A stretch of DNA of 64,000 bases from Lutraria lutraria (Eukaryota; Mollusca; Bivalvia; Venerida; Mactridae). The notes under the pieces are model-generated. The model made no database searches and was not told the DNA's origin. It saw only the letters and a list, made by a program, of their open reading frames with translations. Made by a program: the position numbers and the translations under genes. Every line of letters begins with the position of its first letter. The first letter of the stretch is position 1. Location of the stretch: the NCBI GenBank assembly GCA_964023205.1, contig OZ026835.1, positions 17,504,414 through 17,568,413 of the forward strand. The letters are read 5' to 3'. Below, piece after piece: positions 24,472 through 34,940 of this stretch.

Positions 24472-27339
24472 CCTCTCTCTCATCGACAGCGCATACGATC
24501 AGAATACCCATTTGGGAATATTCCCCCATTCCTGCACAAGGGCCTACTTCAGATCATGGAGATTGCCAGGGGCTGCTGGTCGACTCTGAATATAAATTAA
24601 CTCAACTGTGCAGTTGTACTTGAATTTGTTGTATGCTATTGTGAAAAGATTAATTTTGTTCTTGCAGTAAAAATATCATTATCCTAATACATTCCTATTT
24701 ACTTATAGGTGTCTTAATAGTTCTAATCTTAATTTCAGCTTATTTCATTTATAAACACATCCATGTAAAATTTGAGATGGGTTATTTCATGGAAACAGAG
24801 TCTTAATTGGATGATTGGTCAGTAAAATTAACGAAACAACTTGTTCTGTTTGACCTCAGAGAATACTTGTAGATATATAATAATGCAATCGTATGAAGTG
24901 AACCATTTTTCAACTACTGCACTGACCGCGTAATAATCGCGTTTGAATGTATGTTTGTCATCGGCCGCAACAAATTATTGGTATTGTTGATCAACTGTTT
25001 TTGTAATGTCAGGTTTTATTTTGGCTTATCAGCTAAATATTTGTGTAGAAGGTCTCTTTAATTTTGCAATACAACTTCAATACATGTCAACTTTCAGCCT
25101 ATAATATCATGACATTAATAGATGCAGAAAGACAATGTTTTCGGATAACAATGTCAATTTAAAAAAAAATAACGAAAGTATAGATTTTAAAGTATATATC
25201 AAGAATATATTCGTCTGCTCAGGAAGTGTTTATCATAATTTTTCTTCAATACATAACATTTTATATTCTTTACTATCCATGATATATTAAACTATTTTAA
25301 AAATTGAAATGTCATACATACTTGGACTCAGTTGGTCTTCCTTAATAGATGAGACATTCGCTCAGAAATCTGATTTTATCCTGGTTATAAGTTTGAGTAA
25401 TAATCGGTGAAAATATTCAGCCTAAATCGAAAATTCCAAAGCATCTGCAGCTGCATGCGTGCATGCACGAAACAACCATGAACAGTATTGGACCAATCAT
25501 CATTTCTTTGCTGCAATTGGTTATGCTATGAAAACTAGTAATAACTTAAACTATTTTAATAGTAAGTTGATATATTTTGATTGTTTATTCTTTATTCATT
25601 CACATCAGATGTCTAGTTTTGAAATTAGTTACCTACTTGCGCAAAATGCGGATTGTTAAGCTGTCATATGTTTGATAGATCCCAATCTCAGTGATTATCG
25701 AAAAGCCAGTCGTTATCATTACTTTCTCATTGGTTTACATTTTTGGAAGTTTGCTACATTTATTTCTATTTGTATTTTCATAAAAAGTCATTTTTTCTGC
25801 AAGGAGTCACTCCTCATTGTTCACATATTTGATAAACATGAAGAAAACATATGTTCATTCTTTGTTTTTCTAGACAAATAAAAAGTCGGGAGTCCGTGAT
25901 ATAATATACATATTCACCACATGTACGGTTTTGCCACAAAAAGTGTGGTCTTATTTGATAGAAAGTGGGATACTAAACCAAAGATTCCTCTTTTGAAACG
26001 TTCAGTACAAAAACAGGCTCCAAAAGCCTTCAGTCGTGATCAACAATACATTAACGTAAGCCTGGTCAAGTATACATTAGGTTAGGACTCATTATTAATA
26101 ACCGACTATCAAAATCATACCTTACTATAGCTAGGTAGATATTCAGCTATATAGAGTGATTTCTTAGTATATCAACTCCTAAGACGTCAATACGATAGTA
26201 GGCTGATTTATTAGACGTCAATTAATGAAAACGACGCACTAAAGTACGAGGCAATACGGATTTTATACGCAACTGTACCAGTTTTCGGATAGTGAAATTA
26301 TCCGAAAATGAAAAGCTTATCTATTTTGTTAAAACTGGTCAGATTTTGGCCTATTTTATTTTTTATGTAAGTTATCATATACATGATCGTTTTATAACAA
26401 AATAAATTCTGTACCATTTAGTCCTACCCCATCTGTTAATTTGACTGGACTACATATTACATGATATTTGAGATTCATTGTTGTAGAGCAACATGTTGTT
26501 AATTTAATCTAAATTAAAATTCCTTTGTTTTAAATTCTCAATAGAATTACAGAATTAATTATCTGAATTAAAATTTACACTGAATTTATTTATATTTTGA
26601 AAATATTTTCAACCAATGATACGGCATTTTCTCTGACATACCCCAATATTTCTATATTCAATGACTAAGTTTCTCTGTATAATACTAATTCTAAACTAAC
26701 GTTTCAACTTTCTGACTAGTACATGTCCCTCGTATGATTCTTGATAGAATACATAAAAATATTTATGTACGCTATGACACAAAGACCAACTATTGATGAA
26801 CATATCTTATGTCTCACTATTTCTCCTTCTACACTTCTTGCTATTTCACTACCAACTTACATATCTAGGTATAATTAACACTATTGTATGTACAATATCA
26901 CTACTACACGTAATTGTATGGTTCAATGTCTGATTTACATTAATTAGTATAATCATTAATATTATACGAATCTACATCGAAGTTAAATCATTGCAGCTCT
27001 ATCGACAAACTACAAGATACCACTATGGAACTAAGAACAATGAAGATTTAAACAGCATCATAAGACTCTATAATTAGTACTTAGATCTTCATAATCTTTA
27101 TACAATTATGATTATTTTTTTAGCCCGCGTTCAATAAAATTTCATACATCCCTTGTTTTCTATGATGCTAAATATGGACATCAGGCCTCTCAACAACGAC
27201 ATAACAAGGTAATTCGCCTTCGTTGTCAGGGACTGTTCTATTAAACTTTTATTTATCAAAATTGCATAATGCTACCAATTATTATTTAAGAAAACTTGTT
27301 TAAGAAAATTTGTTCTAAAATTTACTGCATAAAATATGT
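24472..27339. other. Region with no recognised gene
   Basis: ORFs at 25459-25659 and 25672-25881 lack any recognisable domain. A short perfect stem TTTTCGGATA/TATCCGAAAA lies at about 26280-26308. Otherwise AT-rich unique sequence. Confidence 0.5.
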
Positions 27340-27624
27340 ATATACTATGAAGATATGCTATGAATTGAAATGATGTACTTTGTATTCATAGATTCTTTTG
27401 AAAACTGCATGAAACCATTTATGGTGACCTTAGTAAAGACAGATACCAGTGCTTAATGTGATTTTGATGTGATAAACATTTAGACAGGTAAACATTGCTT
27501 TACAAGAACACTTTAGGATGCAAATATATTCAACCACTGTATTGCAGTATCATTATTTTTATATGGACATAAAATTCATCTGTGTAATCTTAAATCTTTA
27601 TTACCTTGTAAACACTTTGTTGTG
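27340..27624 (+). mobile_element. Copy 3 of the TIR transposon family, left part (split by the Polinton)
   Basis: Matches 14946-15210: ATGCTATGAATTGAAA, GATGTACTTTGTATTCA, TTAGTAAAGACAGATA, GTGCTTAATGTGATTTTGAT, GTGATAAACATTTAGA. It stops at the Polinton end and resumes at 42280. Copy 1 therefore serves as a paralogous empty site. Confidence 0.8.
27619..27624. repeat. Target site duplication, left (GTTGTG)
   Basis: Six bases identical to 42274-42279 and immediately outside the inverted ends. Six-bp duplications are typical of Polinton/Maverick integration. Confidence 0.9.
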
Positions 27625-27837
27625 AGTAGTATATGGCGATACCCTGGGTACTAATCAACGTAATTGGTACCCAGAAGTTTTCAAAATTGTGACAAATTAG
27701 GACAAATTGGAAATCAATGTTGTACCCCAAAATAGTATGAAATGGATTTTAGGAATGTTCTGGGTACTGTGTGTGTTTTGTTATTTGTACTGTATAGACT
27801 TAGACAATGAGAGAATTTTCTTTCGAAAAGACATGGT

Positions 27838-27875
27838 GGCCCTGAAAAGGGCCGTTGGTGGTCCTGAAAAGGACC
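27838..27875 (-). terminator. Tandem histone-type 3' stem-loops after the Cys-rich gene, left arm
   Basis: On the minus strand SL1 is 27875-27860 and SL2 is 27853-27838, mirror copies of 42023-42060. The plus strand shows GGCCCTGAAAAGGGCC and GGTCCTGAAAAGGACC. A purine block (CGAAAGAAAA) follows at 27825-27816. Described in full at 42023. Confidence 0.8.
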
Positions 27876-27887
27876 GTTGATGGTTTT

Positions 27888-28421
27888 TTAAACCGTGTTT
27901 GCTGACTGATCTGGTTGGGTACATAGTTCGCATTGGCAGTCTGGTGGGGGATAGCAGTGCCTGCATGTTAGATCCCCACAGGACCATTCCTGTTCTGGTA
28001 CTGGTGGTTGTTCCGTGTACTCAACTTGAGCGGTAGAGCGCCAATGCTCTTCTTCTTGTTGTTGTTCCCGTTGTCTATTCGCCGTTCGTTCCCGAGCATC
28101 TCGCTGCCTTTCTCTGACTTGATCTCGATATTGCTCTGGCATTTGAGATAATTCTTCTTTATGATGAAATCGATTGGTTTCAATGCAATTCATAGTCTCA
28201 CCAATGGTTTGAAGATCTCGTTCCCTTTTTCTAACAATGCTAGCCGCTAAGCGACTGATTGAACGCCATACCCTGCTCTGTTTTTCAGTCAGTTGTTTTG
28301 CTGTTTTGAGTTCATTGAATAAAGCCTCCATCTTGAGTGTTTGAGTTCTCAGAATGAAATGAGGCATTGTAAGACGGAGTATTGTATTACACCCCCCACT
28401 CTCGTGGTTGGATGACGTCAT
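27888..28421 (-). CDS. Cys-rich C-terminal protein, left-arm copy
   Basis: Encodes the same 177 residues as 41477-42010; see that entry for the description. Ends 12 nt before the tandem stem-loops at 27875-27838. Confidence 0.6.
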   Translation of the reverse strand: MTSSNHESGGCNTILRLTMPHFILRTQTLKMEALFNELKTAKQLTEKQSRVWRSISRLAASIVRKRERDLQTIGETMNCIETNRFHHKEELSQMPEQYRDQVRERQRDARERTANRQREQQQEEEHWRSTAQVEYTEQPPVPEQEWSCGDLTCRHCYPPPDCQCELCTQPDQSANTV

Positions 28422-28460
28422 ATTGCTTGGATGACGTCACCCTAGGATTGGATGGCGTCA
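28413..28460 (-). promoter_or_regulatory. Three CRE-like sites upstream of the Cys-rich gene, left arm
   Basis: Mirror of 41438-41485: TGACGTCA at 28413-28420 and 28432-28439, TGACGCCA (read on the minus strand) at 28453-28460. Each is followed by TCCAA or CATCCAA in gene sense. Confidence 0.5.
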
Positions 28461-28604
28461 CGCGCCGATGCATGTGCGGAGCTTGATTTTTATGAACTTA
28501 GAAAAAAGACAACAGACACCTAGTTTCAGTTTTTCTAAACTTTTTTGTAACAAGAAACAAGAAACTACATGAAACATTTTATGAAACAGTAACATTGTTT
28601 ACAT

Positions 28605-29135
28605 TTAATGATCACCATAAAGAGTTGTATTTCTATGTATGATACTATGATACAAACGTCTGTGACCTTCTGGTCTAGAGTTACGTTGAGCAAAACATTT
28701 TTGTCCACACTTGTTCACATATTGAGCATGCATGTAATAAGTACCATAATATTGTTGAAACCAATGCGTCACATAAGTGTCATTTTTTCCATACATGTCC
28801 GGTTTGAATCGGGTTAACAGTATCTGGTTCAAGTCACATTCACGTGAGATAAAATCCAAAGCGAATAGACAATACACACCACACACCGGTAACATATCGC
28901 CTTGTATTCTCATGGCATTCCACAGATAAGTTTTGTTGGCATGTTTTTTCACAAAGGATAGAATCTCTTCGAAAGGTGGTAATCCGTAGGAATCAAAGTA
29001 CACTGCTTTATTGTCTTTTAAATAAAGAGCCACCCAGTGTTCTCCAGGTTGATTCCCGTTATGGGTATTCACAATATAGGCTTTCACGTCATGCGGTTTC
29101 TCTGAAGGTAATTGATCTTTAGCACAAACACGCAA
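28605..29135 (-). CDS. Adenain-like cysteine protease, left-arm copy (5' end missing)
   Basis: Identical in translation to 40763-41293, described there. As on the right, the frame opens at a TTG directly after a stop codon and a 38-bp array abuts the start. Confidence 0.8.
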   Translation of the reverse strand: MRVCAKDQLPSEKPHDVKAYIVNTHNGNQPGEHWVALYLKDNKAVYFDSYGLPPFEEILSFVKKHANKTYLWNAMRIQGDMLPVCGVYCLFALDFISRECDLNQILLTRFKPDMYGKNDTYVTHWFQQYYGTYYMHAQYVNKCGQKCFAQRNSRPEGHRRLYHSIIHRNTTLYGDH

Positions 29136-29145
29136 TTAGCAATTA

Positions 29146-29393
29146 GCGCAATTTGAACACTGTACACTTAATATATACTATCACAGCAATTTGAACACTG
29201 TACACTTAATATATACTATCACAGCAATTTGAACACTGTACACTTAATATATACTATCACAGCAATTTGAACACTGTACACTTAATATATACTATCACAG
29301 CAATTTGAACACTGTACACTTAATATATACTATCACAGCAATTTGAATACTGTATACTTAATATATACTATCACAGCAATTTGAATACTGTAT
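29146..29393. repeat. 38-bp tandem array, left arm
   Basis: Six to seven copies of a 38-bp unit (GCAATTTGAACACTGTACAC, then TTAATATATACTATCACA). Mirror of 40505-40752. Each unit contains a TATATTAA-like word in protease-gene sense. Confidence 0.9.
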
Positions 29394-29562
29394 ACATTTG
29401 TTGAAAATGATTGTACACATCATACTATCACAGCACTTTGTAGGAAATGTTTATAGAAAACTTACCTCACACCGTCTATTTGTATTTGGTGTTATCAGAT
29501 AGGAATGTAAATATACTAGTAATATTGACAATATGAGAGTGATTCTTTCTGAATTGTATGGG

Positions 29563-29600
29563 GGCCCTGAAAAGGGCCGTTGGTGGTCCTGAAAAGGACC
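29563..29600 (-). terminator. Tandem histone-type 3' stem-loops after the coiled-coil gene, left arm
   Basis: Minus strand SL1 29600-29585 and SL2 29578-29563, mirror copies of 40298-40335. They lie 19 nt after the stop codon of the minus-strand ORF 29943-29620. Confidence 0.8.
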
Positions 29601-29619
29601 GTTGGTACTTGTATGGGGA

Positions 29620-29943
29620 TTAATGGCGTTGACCGCATCTCCCCATATAAGCAGGACACCACTTGTCCCATTTCTGGACATCCTTGGGGTCCGGTGTGGG
29701 TTGATAGAGGTTCGAAGGAACCTCCGTGAGTTCATCTTCCCAGTTCTCTGGGGTTGATTCTTGAGGGGTATCCCCCCAGTCCTCTTCCCCAGAGCAGACC
29801 TCCACCTCCTCTGCGAACTTCTTCCCCTCTCTCAGGGTCTTCACCTCCAACCGCAGCTCTTCTAGCTGCATTTCCAGCTGTTCAATATACAACCCTAAGG
29901 TTGTATACTTTCTCTTAATAATGTTAAGCGTACGTTGAGACAT
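29620..29943 (-). CDS. Coiled-coil acidic protein, left-arm copy
   Basis: Identical in translation to 39955-40278, described there. Upstream (30008-30085) is the mirrored CCAAT repeat; downstream are the tandem stem-loops. Confidence 0.6.
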   Translation of the reverse strand: MSQRTLNIIKRKYTTLGLYIEQLEMQLEELRLEVKTLREGKKFAEEVEVCSGEEDWGDTPQESTPENWEDELTEVPSNLYQPTPDPKDVQKWDKWCPAYMGRCGQRH

Positions 29944-30007
29944 CTCGATACAGAATGAAACTAGATCAAGGTAAGGCCACTCACTGACTATGATACAAGG
30001 ACTCTGA

Positions 30008-30085
30008 TTTGTCCATTTTAACAGTATTTCATTGGTCCATTTTAACAGTATTTCATTGGTCTATTTTAACGGCATTTCATTGGTC
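30008..30085 (-). promoter_or_regulatory. Triple CCAAT-box repeat, left arm
   Basis: Three ATTGG words on the plus strand (CCAAT in gene sense), 24 bp apart, plus a degenerate fourth unit. Mirror of 39813-39890. Confidence 0.55.
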
Positions 30086-30162
30086 TGTTGTTTTCTAGGT
30101 CAGTTAGTGTTTTTTTTCATGTTCCATAGCTCATTTATGTTTCATGATTCAACATGGTCGAC

Positions 30163-31735
30163 ATTGTCATGATTTGATATTAGTATATACAGTCAGTGTC
30201 ATGATTTGATAAAAGTATAGACAATTAGTGTCATGATTTAATATTAGTATAGTCAGTCAGTGTCATGATATGATAAAGGCATATACAGTCAGTGTCATGA
30301 TTTGATATAGGCATAGAAAGTCAGTGTCATGATATGATAAAAGTATAGACAGTCAGTGTCATGATTTGATATTAGTGTAGACAGTCAGTGTCATGATTTG
30401 ATATAGGTATAGACACTCAGTGTCATGATATGATATAGGTATCGACAGTCAGTGTCAAGATTTGATATTAGTATAGACAGTCAATGTCATGATTTGATAA
30501 AAGTATAGACAGTCAGTGTCATGATTTGATATAGGTATAGACACTCAGTGTCATGATATGATATAGGTATCGACAGTCAGTGTCAAGATTTGATATTAGT
30601 ATAGACAGTCAATGTCATGATTTGATATTAGTATATACATTGTTATGATTTAATATAAGTAGATACAGTCAGTGTCATGATTTGATAAAAGTACAGACAG
30701 TCAGTGTCATGATTTGATATGGTATAGACAGTCAGTGTCATGATATGATATAGCTATCGACAGTCAGTGTCAAGATTTGATATTAGTATAGACAGTCAAT
30801 GTCATGATTTGATGTTAGTATAGACATTGTTATGATTTAATATAAGTAGATACAGTCAGTGTCATGATTTGATATTAGTGTAGACAGTCAGTGTCATGAT
30901 TTGATATGGTATAGACAGTCAGTGTCATGATATGATATAGGTATCGACAGTCAGTGTCAAGATTTGATATTAGTATAGACAGTCAATGTCATGATTTGAT
31001 ATTCGTATATACATTGTTATGATTTAATATAAGTAGATACAGTCAGTGTCATGATTTGATAAAAGTACAGACAGTCAGTGTCATGATTTGATATGGGCAT
31101 TGACAGTCAGTGTCATAATTTGATAAAGGTATAGACAGTCAGTTTCATGATATGATATAGGTATAGACAGTCAGTGTCATGATATGATATATGTATAGAC
31201 AGTCAGTTTCATGATATGATACAGGTATAGACAGTCAGTGGCATGATATGATATATGTATAGACAGTCAGTGTCATGATTTGATGTTGGTATAGACAGTC
31301 AGAGTCTTGATTTAATTTGAGTATATACAGTCAGTGTCATGATTTGATATCAGTATAGATAGTCAGTGTCATGATATGATAAAATTATAGAGAGTCAGTG
31401 TCATGATATGATATAGGTATAGACAGTCAGTGTCATGATTTGATATAAGTATAGACAGTCAGTGTCATGATATGATATGGTTATATACAGTCAGTGTCAT
31501 GATTTGATATTAGTATAGACAGTCAGTGCCATGATTTGAAAAAAGTATAGACAGTCAGTGTCATGATATGATATGGTATAGACAGTCAGTGTCATGATTT
31601 GATGTTATTATAGACATTCAGTGTCATGATTTGATATTGGTATAGACAGTCAGTGTTATGATATGATAAAAGTATAGACAAAAGTATAGACAGTCAGTGT
31701 CATGATTTGATTTAAGTATATACGGTCAGCAAGGT
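30163..31735. repeat. 32-bp tandem array, left arm
   Basis: About 50 imperfect copies of a unit near GACAGTCAGTGTCATGATTT followed by GATATTAGTATA. Mirror of 38163-39735 with the same length. Confidence 0.93.
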
Positions 31736-31775
31736 TTTATTTGTTCCAACACTTCAAGATTGTGTTAAATTCATG

Positions 31776-32187
31776 GTTATATTGTATAACTATTATATTA
31801 TATCACTGTTATATTGTATCACTGTTATACTGTATTACTGTTATATTGTATAACTATTATATTATATCACTGTTATATTGTATCACTATTATATTGTATC
31901 ACTGTTAAACTGTATTACTGTTATATTGTATCACTGTTAAACTGTATTACTGTTATATTGTATCATTGTTATATTGTATCATTGTTATATTGTATCACTG
32001 TTATATTGTATCACTGTTATATTGTATAACTGTTATATTGTATCATTGTTATATTGTATAACTATTATATTGTATCACTGTTATATTGTATCACTGTTAT
32101 ATTGTATCACTGTTATATTGTATCACTGTTATATTGTATAACTATTATATTGTATCACTGTTATATTGTATCACTGTTATACTTTGT
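31776..32187. repeat. 16-bp tandem array, left arm (short allele)
   Basis: About 26 copies of TTATATTGTATCACTG and variants. The corresponding array on the right (35968-38122) is about 1.74 kb longer. The long open frames here come from the period and are not genes. Confidence 0.95.
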
Positions 32188-32763
32188 AGAAAAATGTTAC
32201 ACATCACACAATCACATTATACATCACACTTTATACATGATTGAAAAAAATGTGACAGTCTCTTAAGGTTTTTGAAGTCTATTACGAAGTGTTAAGGATC
32301 GTATTCTAAATACTGTCAGAAATTCATAGTAAATTGATTTTCGTTAATTAACCATATATAAATTCCAATAAACTAGACCCAAAAAAATGGAATAAATATT
32401 TCCTTCCATATTACTGTATAAATTCATGTTATTAATAGGAAACATTACCTAAAAACTAAAAAAAGAGAAAAAAGTATGGTCCCAGTGGGGTTTGAACCCA
32501 TGATCCTAAGGAATATGTCAATATGTCAGTAAAATTCATGAAATTGAGTATTCTTCAAAAAGGAGGTTTCGAATTAGAGATTGAAATCCTTAACTCTTTG
32601 TATTATAAGTAGCAAACGTACACTTACCCCATAATATCTACGCACTAGCACATTAAGTTTATAAATGACGTCATGATTTGACGTCATCAGATAGGTATGT
32701 AAATATAGTATTATGATACTGACAATGTGAGAGTGATTTATTTATTTTTTGGAATGGTATGTT

Positions 32764-32779
32764 GGCCCTTATTTGAGCC
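32764..32779 (-). terminator. Degenerate stem-loop, left-arm copy
   Basis: Mirror of 35375-35390, described there. Confidence 0.4.
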
Positions 32780-32861
32780 ACCATGTGTTAGATTCGTTTT
32801 GTTTCTGAATCAAAGACAAAAGCATATTACATTGTATATCATTTATTTATATATAATTTCT

Positions 32862-33053
32862 TTAACTTAGTTTAAATAAGAAAGTACAAATAACAAAGTA
32901 CAGTATGACAATAAAAGCATTCATTGTTGAAGGGTTCCGTACAAACCGTAGAATTCCACAACGAAAACATTCTATATGATCCCAAATATGCTTTCGAAAC
33001 ACAAACTCTTCTTTTGTGAATTTCTCACATACTTCACAAACCAAGCCACACTG
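32862..33053 (-). pseudogene. C2H2 zinc-finger fragment, left-arm copy
   Basis: Mirror of 35101-35292, described there. Confidence 0.45.
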
Positions 33054-33213
33054 CTAGGTGCAGGAATCCGAATTCTATGGGAGTATTATTGTCCAGGGCA
33101 GAAATGGAATAATGCTCAGTCCATTGACCCTCTTGCATGGCTGTCATGGTAGGTGGCACAACAAACACATCCAACTCTGTCTTACTACATTCGCAGGAAC
33201 CGTGTTGCATCAT
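33034..33213 (-). pseudogene. Major capsid N-terminal fragment, left-arm copy
   Basis: Mirror of 34941-35120, described there. The left arm continues about 29 bp beyond this start into duplicated 3' sequence of the core-like gene and ends at 33242. Confidence 0.55.
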
Positions 33214-33361
33214 GATTAATCGAAAATATCAAGAGGTCTGGCTTAGCTATGTTTGTTCTTAACCGATGAACGTGTCTGTTCCTTATACATCGTGTCCGAA
33301 ATATGTTGCGTCCGAATACTATGCATGTTTCAGAAGAGAGCTTAACTATGAAATTTAATCA

Positions 33362-33472
33362 ATGCTCGCATATCGCCAGAGAAAGGTAGACGGAAGACGA
33401 GAAATTAAAGTGCATTGGAAAGGCTATCCTTCGAAATTTGACAGTTGGATTCCCGAATCCCATCTCGTTTGA
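33362..33472 (+). pseudogene. Integrase C-terminal chromodomain stump
   Basis: A 36-codon frame ending IKVHWKGYPSKFDSWIPES. This is the C-terminal half of a chromodomain (W-K-G-Y...W-I-P), as found at the end of Polinton integrases. A stop codon lies two codons upstream of the ATG, and nothing upstream resembles the zinc-binding or DDE catalytic domain. It is the 3' stump of a truncated integrase gene, 120 bp inside the unique centre. The next frame starts 20 nt later, showing the original close packing. Confidence 0.75.
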
Positions 33473-33491
33473 ACTGGTTAATAAATACATC

Positions 33492-33737
33492 ATGTCTCAA
33501 GCTGATACGGCCAGTGTGGAAGTGACTGCCTCAGAGCAAGCCAAATTGTGTGAACCTAAAAATAAGGTCGCTTTTTTGTCACAAATTGTAGTGGTATTTA
33601 TTATCATTACCGTATCGCTATTTAATTTGTGTTTTCAACGACCCGATCGGGAATTGTGGCTTCTGCTTTTAAGTAGTTCTTTAGGTTATATTCTACCGAA
33701 TCGCTCCTTGAAATTCAATAAACCTAAATCAACATGA
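33492..33737 (+). CDS. Small two-helix membrane protein of the Polinton core
   Basis: 81 aa from the ATG at 33492, chosen because it follows the integrase stop (33472); an in-frame ATG at 33438 would overlap the integrase. Residues about 28-47 (FLSQIVVVFIIITVSLFNLCF) form a hydrophobic helix. A second segment (ELWLLLLSSSLGYILPN) follows a short charged turn. Small proteins with a LLSSSLGYILP-like ending recur next to capsid genes in Polinton-type elements; that recognition is from memory. Function unknown; a virion or assembly membrane role is possible. The TGA stop overlaps the next ATG (ATGA, 33734-33737). Confidence 0.65.
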   Translation: MSQADTASVEVTASEQAKLCEPKNKVAFLSQIVVVFIIITVSLFNLCFQRPDRELWLLLLSSSLGYILPNRSLKFNKPKST

Positions 33738-34576
33738 GTTCGTTTTACATAACACTCATGAGTGATAGCTCTATGGATTTATTCCCAGACAATACGCAAT
33801 GTTGTTTTCGTACCAAACTGGCAAAACCCATCCATCTCAATAAACAAGACTGGGAAATTGCCTTAGTGGAAATGATTGTTCCTAGTCAGGTGATCAATGT
33901 CACTGAAGAAGAGCGACATTTCTGCATTGTTACACACGATCCTGTCCTGGCTAAGACCTTTGAATCCTTAATTTCCTATTGTACTCTCCCCAATAAAGAA
34001 GAAAAGGGTGTACGACTTTGTATTCCTGTAGGAACTTATGTCACACCACAACATTTGATCGAGACGATTGACTTTACCATTAAAGATAATCTGGGTAAAA
34101 TGTTTAAACAGAAAAATCTTCGATTTACCTTAGGTTTCTCGAGACAAAGTAAACGCGTGAAAATGGACAGTTCAGATAGTCTAGGCATTCAGTTTCATCC
34201 TCACATGTTTATTAAACTGGGTGGAGCTCCTGATAGTTCTCCTACCATCTTTTTAAAAGACACTCCGGAGCCGTTTCCTCATGGCGTAGATATTAACATG
34301 GGTCATAATCATTTGTTTGTTTATTCTGACCTCGCGGCTTATACCTATTTGGGAAACATAGAAGCCCCCATCTTACGTGTAGCTCCATTTGATCCGAGAA
34401 CGAAAGCAGGAACTAACCCCCATATTCATTTCGAGTTCTTGAATTTACACTATGTACCACTGGCTAAAACCGACTTTAACACCATCACTATCCATATAAG
34501 GGGTGACACTGGCCAGTCTATTCAGTTTATTCATGGGAAGTCTATGGTGAAACTACACCTACGCCAAAGACAATGA
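33734..34576 (+). CDS. Probable minor capsid (penton-like) protein
   Basis: 280 aa, single open frame with no introns. The N-terminus (FYITLMSDSSMDLFPDNTQ, then FRTKLAKPIHLNKQDWEIAL) resembles a family common in Polinton/Maverick elements of invertebrates: short beta-strand-rich start, a DxFPxNT motif, then a W-E-I/V-A-L strand. Its length and place between the membrane protein and the core/major-capsid genes fit the single-jelly-roll minor capsid protein. It lies only in the unique centre, so it is single-copy, unlike the arm genes. The frame is intact. It overlaps both neighbours by ATGA (33734-33737 and 34573-34576). The exact capsid role is an inference; a structure prediction would settle it. 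Confidence 0.6.
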   Translation: MSSFYITLMSDSSMDLFPDNTQCCFRTKLAKPIHLNKQDWEIALVEMIVPSQVINVTEEERHFCIVTHDPVLAKTFESLISYCTLPNKEEKGVRLCIPVGTYVTPQHLIETIDFTIKDNLGKMFKQKNLRFTLGFSRQSKRVKMDSSDSLGIQFHPHMFIKLGGAPDSSPTIFLKDTPEPFPHGVDINMGHNHLFVYSDLAAYTYLGNIEAPILRVAPFDPRTKAGTNPHIHFEFLNLHYVPLAKTDFNTITIHIRGDTGQSIQFIHGKSMVKLHLRQRQ

Positions 34577-34938
34577 TACCTACTTACCAAGGTCAACCTC
34601 GACAATATGGACACGGACTTGGATCCATGTTTAAGAAAGCCATGAAAAGAATCATGCCTTTACTGAGTCCATTGGTGAAATCTGGAGTTCACACCTTGAA
34701 AAAAGAAGGACTCCAGCAAGGAAGAGCCGCTATGCAAGATATCTTGACAGGATCAAACGCTAAAAAAGTAATACGAAAACGTGGAGCCTCTGTATTAAAA
34801 GATGTGGGTGAATCCTTGTTACGTGCCGTGGCCAGCCCTAAAAGACGTATAAATAGCAAACCAGTCAAGAAAAGACCTCATTCGAAACTTCATCGTCGCC
34901 GAGTTAAGCAGGCCAGACCTCTTGATATTTTCGATTAA
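34573..34938 (+). CDS. Basic core-like / capsid-associated protein
   Basis: 121 aa, strongly basic. The N-terminus has QYGHGLGSMFKKAMKRI then MPLLSPLVKSG, a Gly-rich amphipathic start. The C-terminal third is Lys/Arg-rich (KRRINSKPVKKRPHSK, LHRRRVKQARP) and suited to binding DNA. Proteins of this shape sit beside the capsid genes of Polintons and adenovirus-like elements and are thought to be virion core or membrane-active proteins. Its final 9 codons fall inside the right arm (from 34912), so that end is duplicated at 33242-33216. The stop at 34936-34938 is followed two bases later by the major-capsid ATG. Confidence 0.6.
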   Translation: MIPTYQGQPRQYGHGLGSMFKKAMKRIMPLLSPLVKSGVHTLKKEGLQQGRAAMQDILTGSNAKKVIRKRGASVLKDVGESLLRAVASPKRRINSKPVKKRPHSKLHRRRVKQARPLDIFD

Positions 34939-34940
34939 TC

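Larger units (their letters stand above)
27625..33242. repeat. Left terminal inverted repeat (arm) of the Polinton derivative
   Basis: Reverse complement of 34912-42273. Positions map as p = 69898 - q in the outer 4.15 kb and p = 68154 - q in the inner 1.06 kb. The arm is 1,744 bp shorter than its partner, all in the 16-bp array. Its inner end (about 27 bp) duplicates the 3' end of the core-like gene. The tip holds a palindrome CTGGGTAC (27644-27651) / GTACCCAG (27667-27674). Confidence 0.93.

Noticed and set aside
31814..32266. Open frames encoding repeated YCITVILYHCYIV peptides (also on the minus strand at 35888-38084)
   Set aside because: The 16-bp tandem unit gives a 48-bp (16-residue) periodic frame free of stops. 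It is a consequence of the array, not coding sequence.
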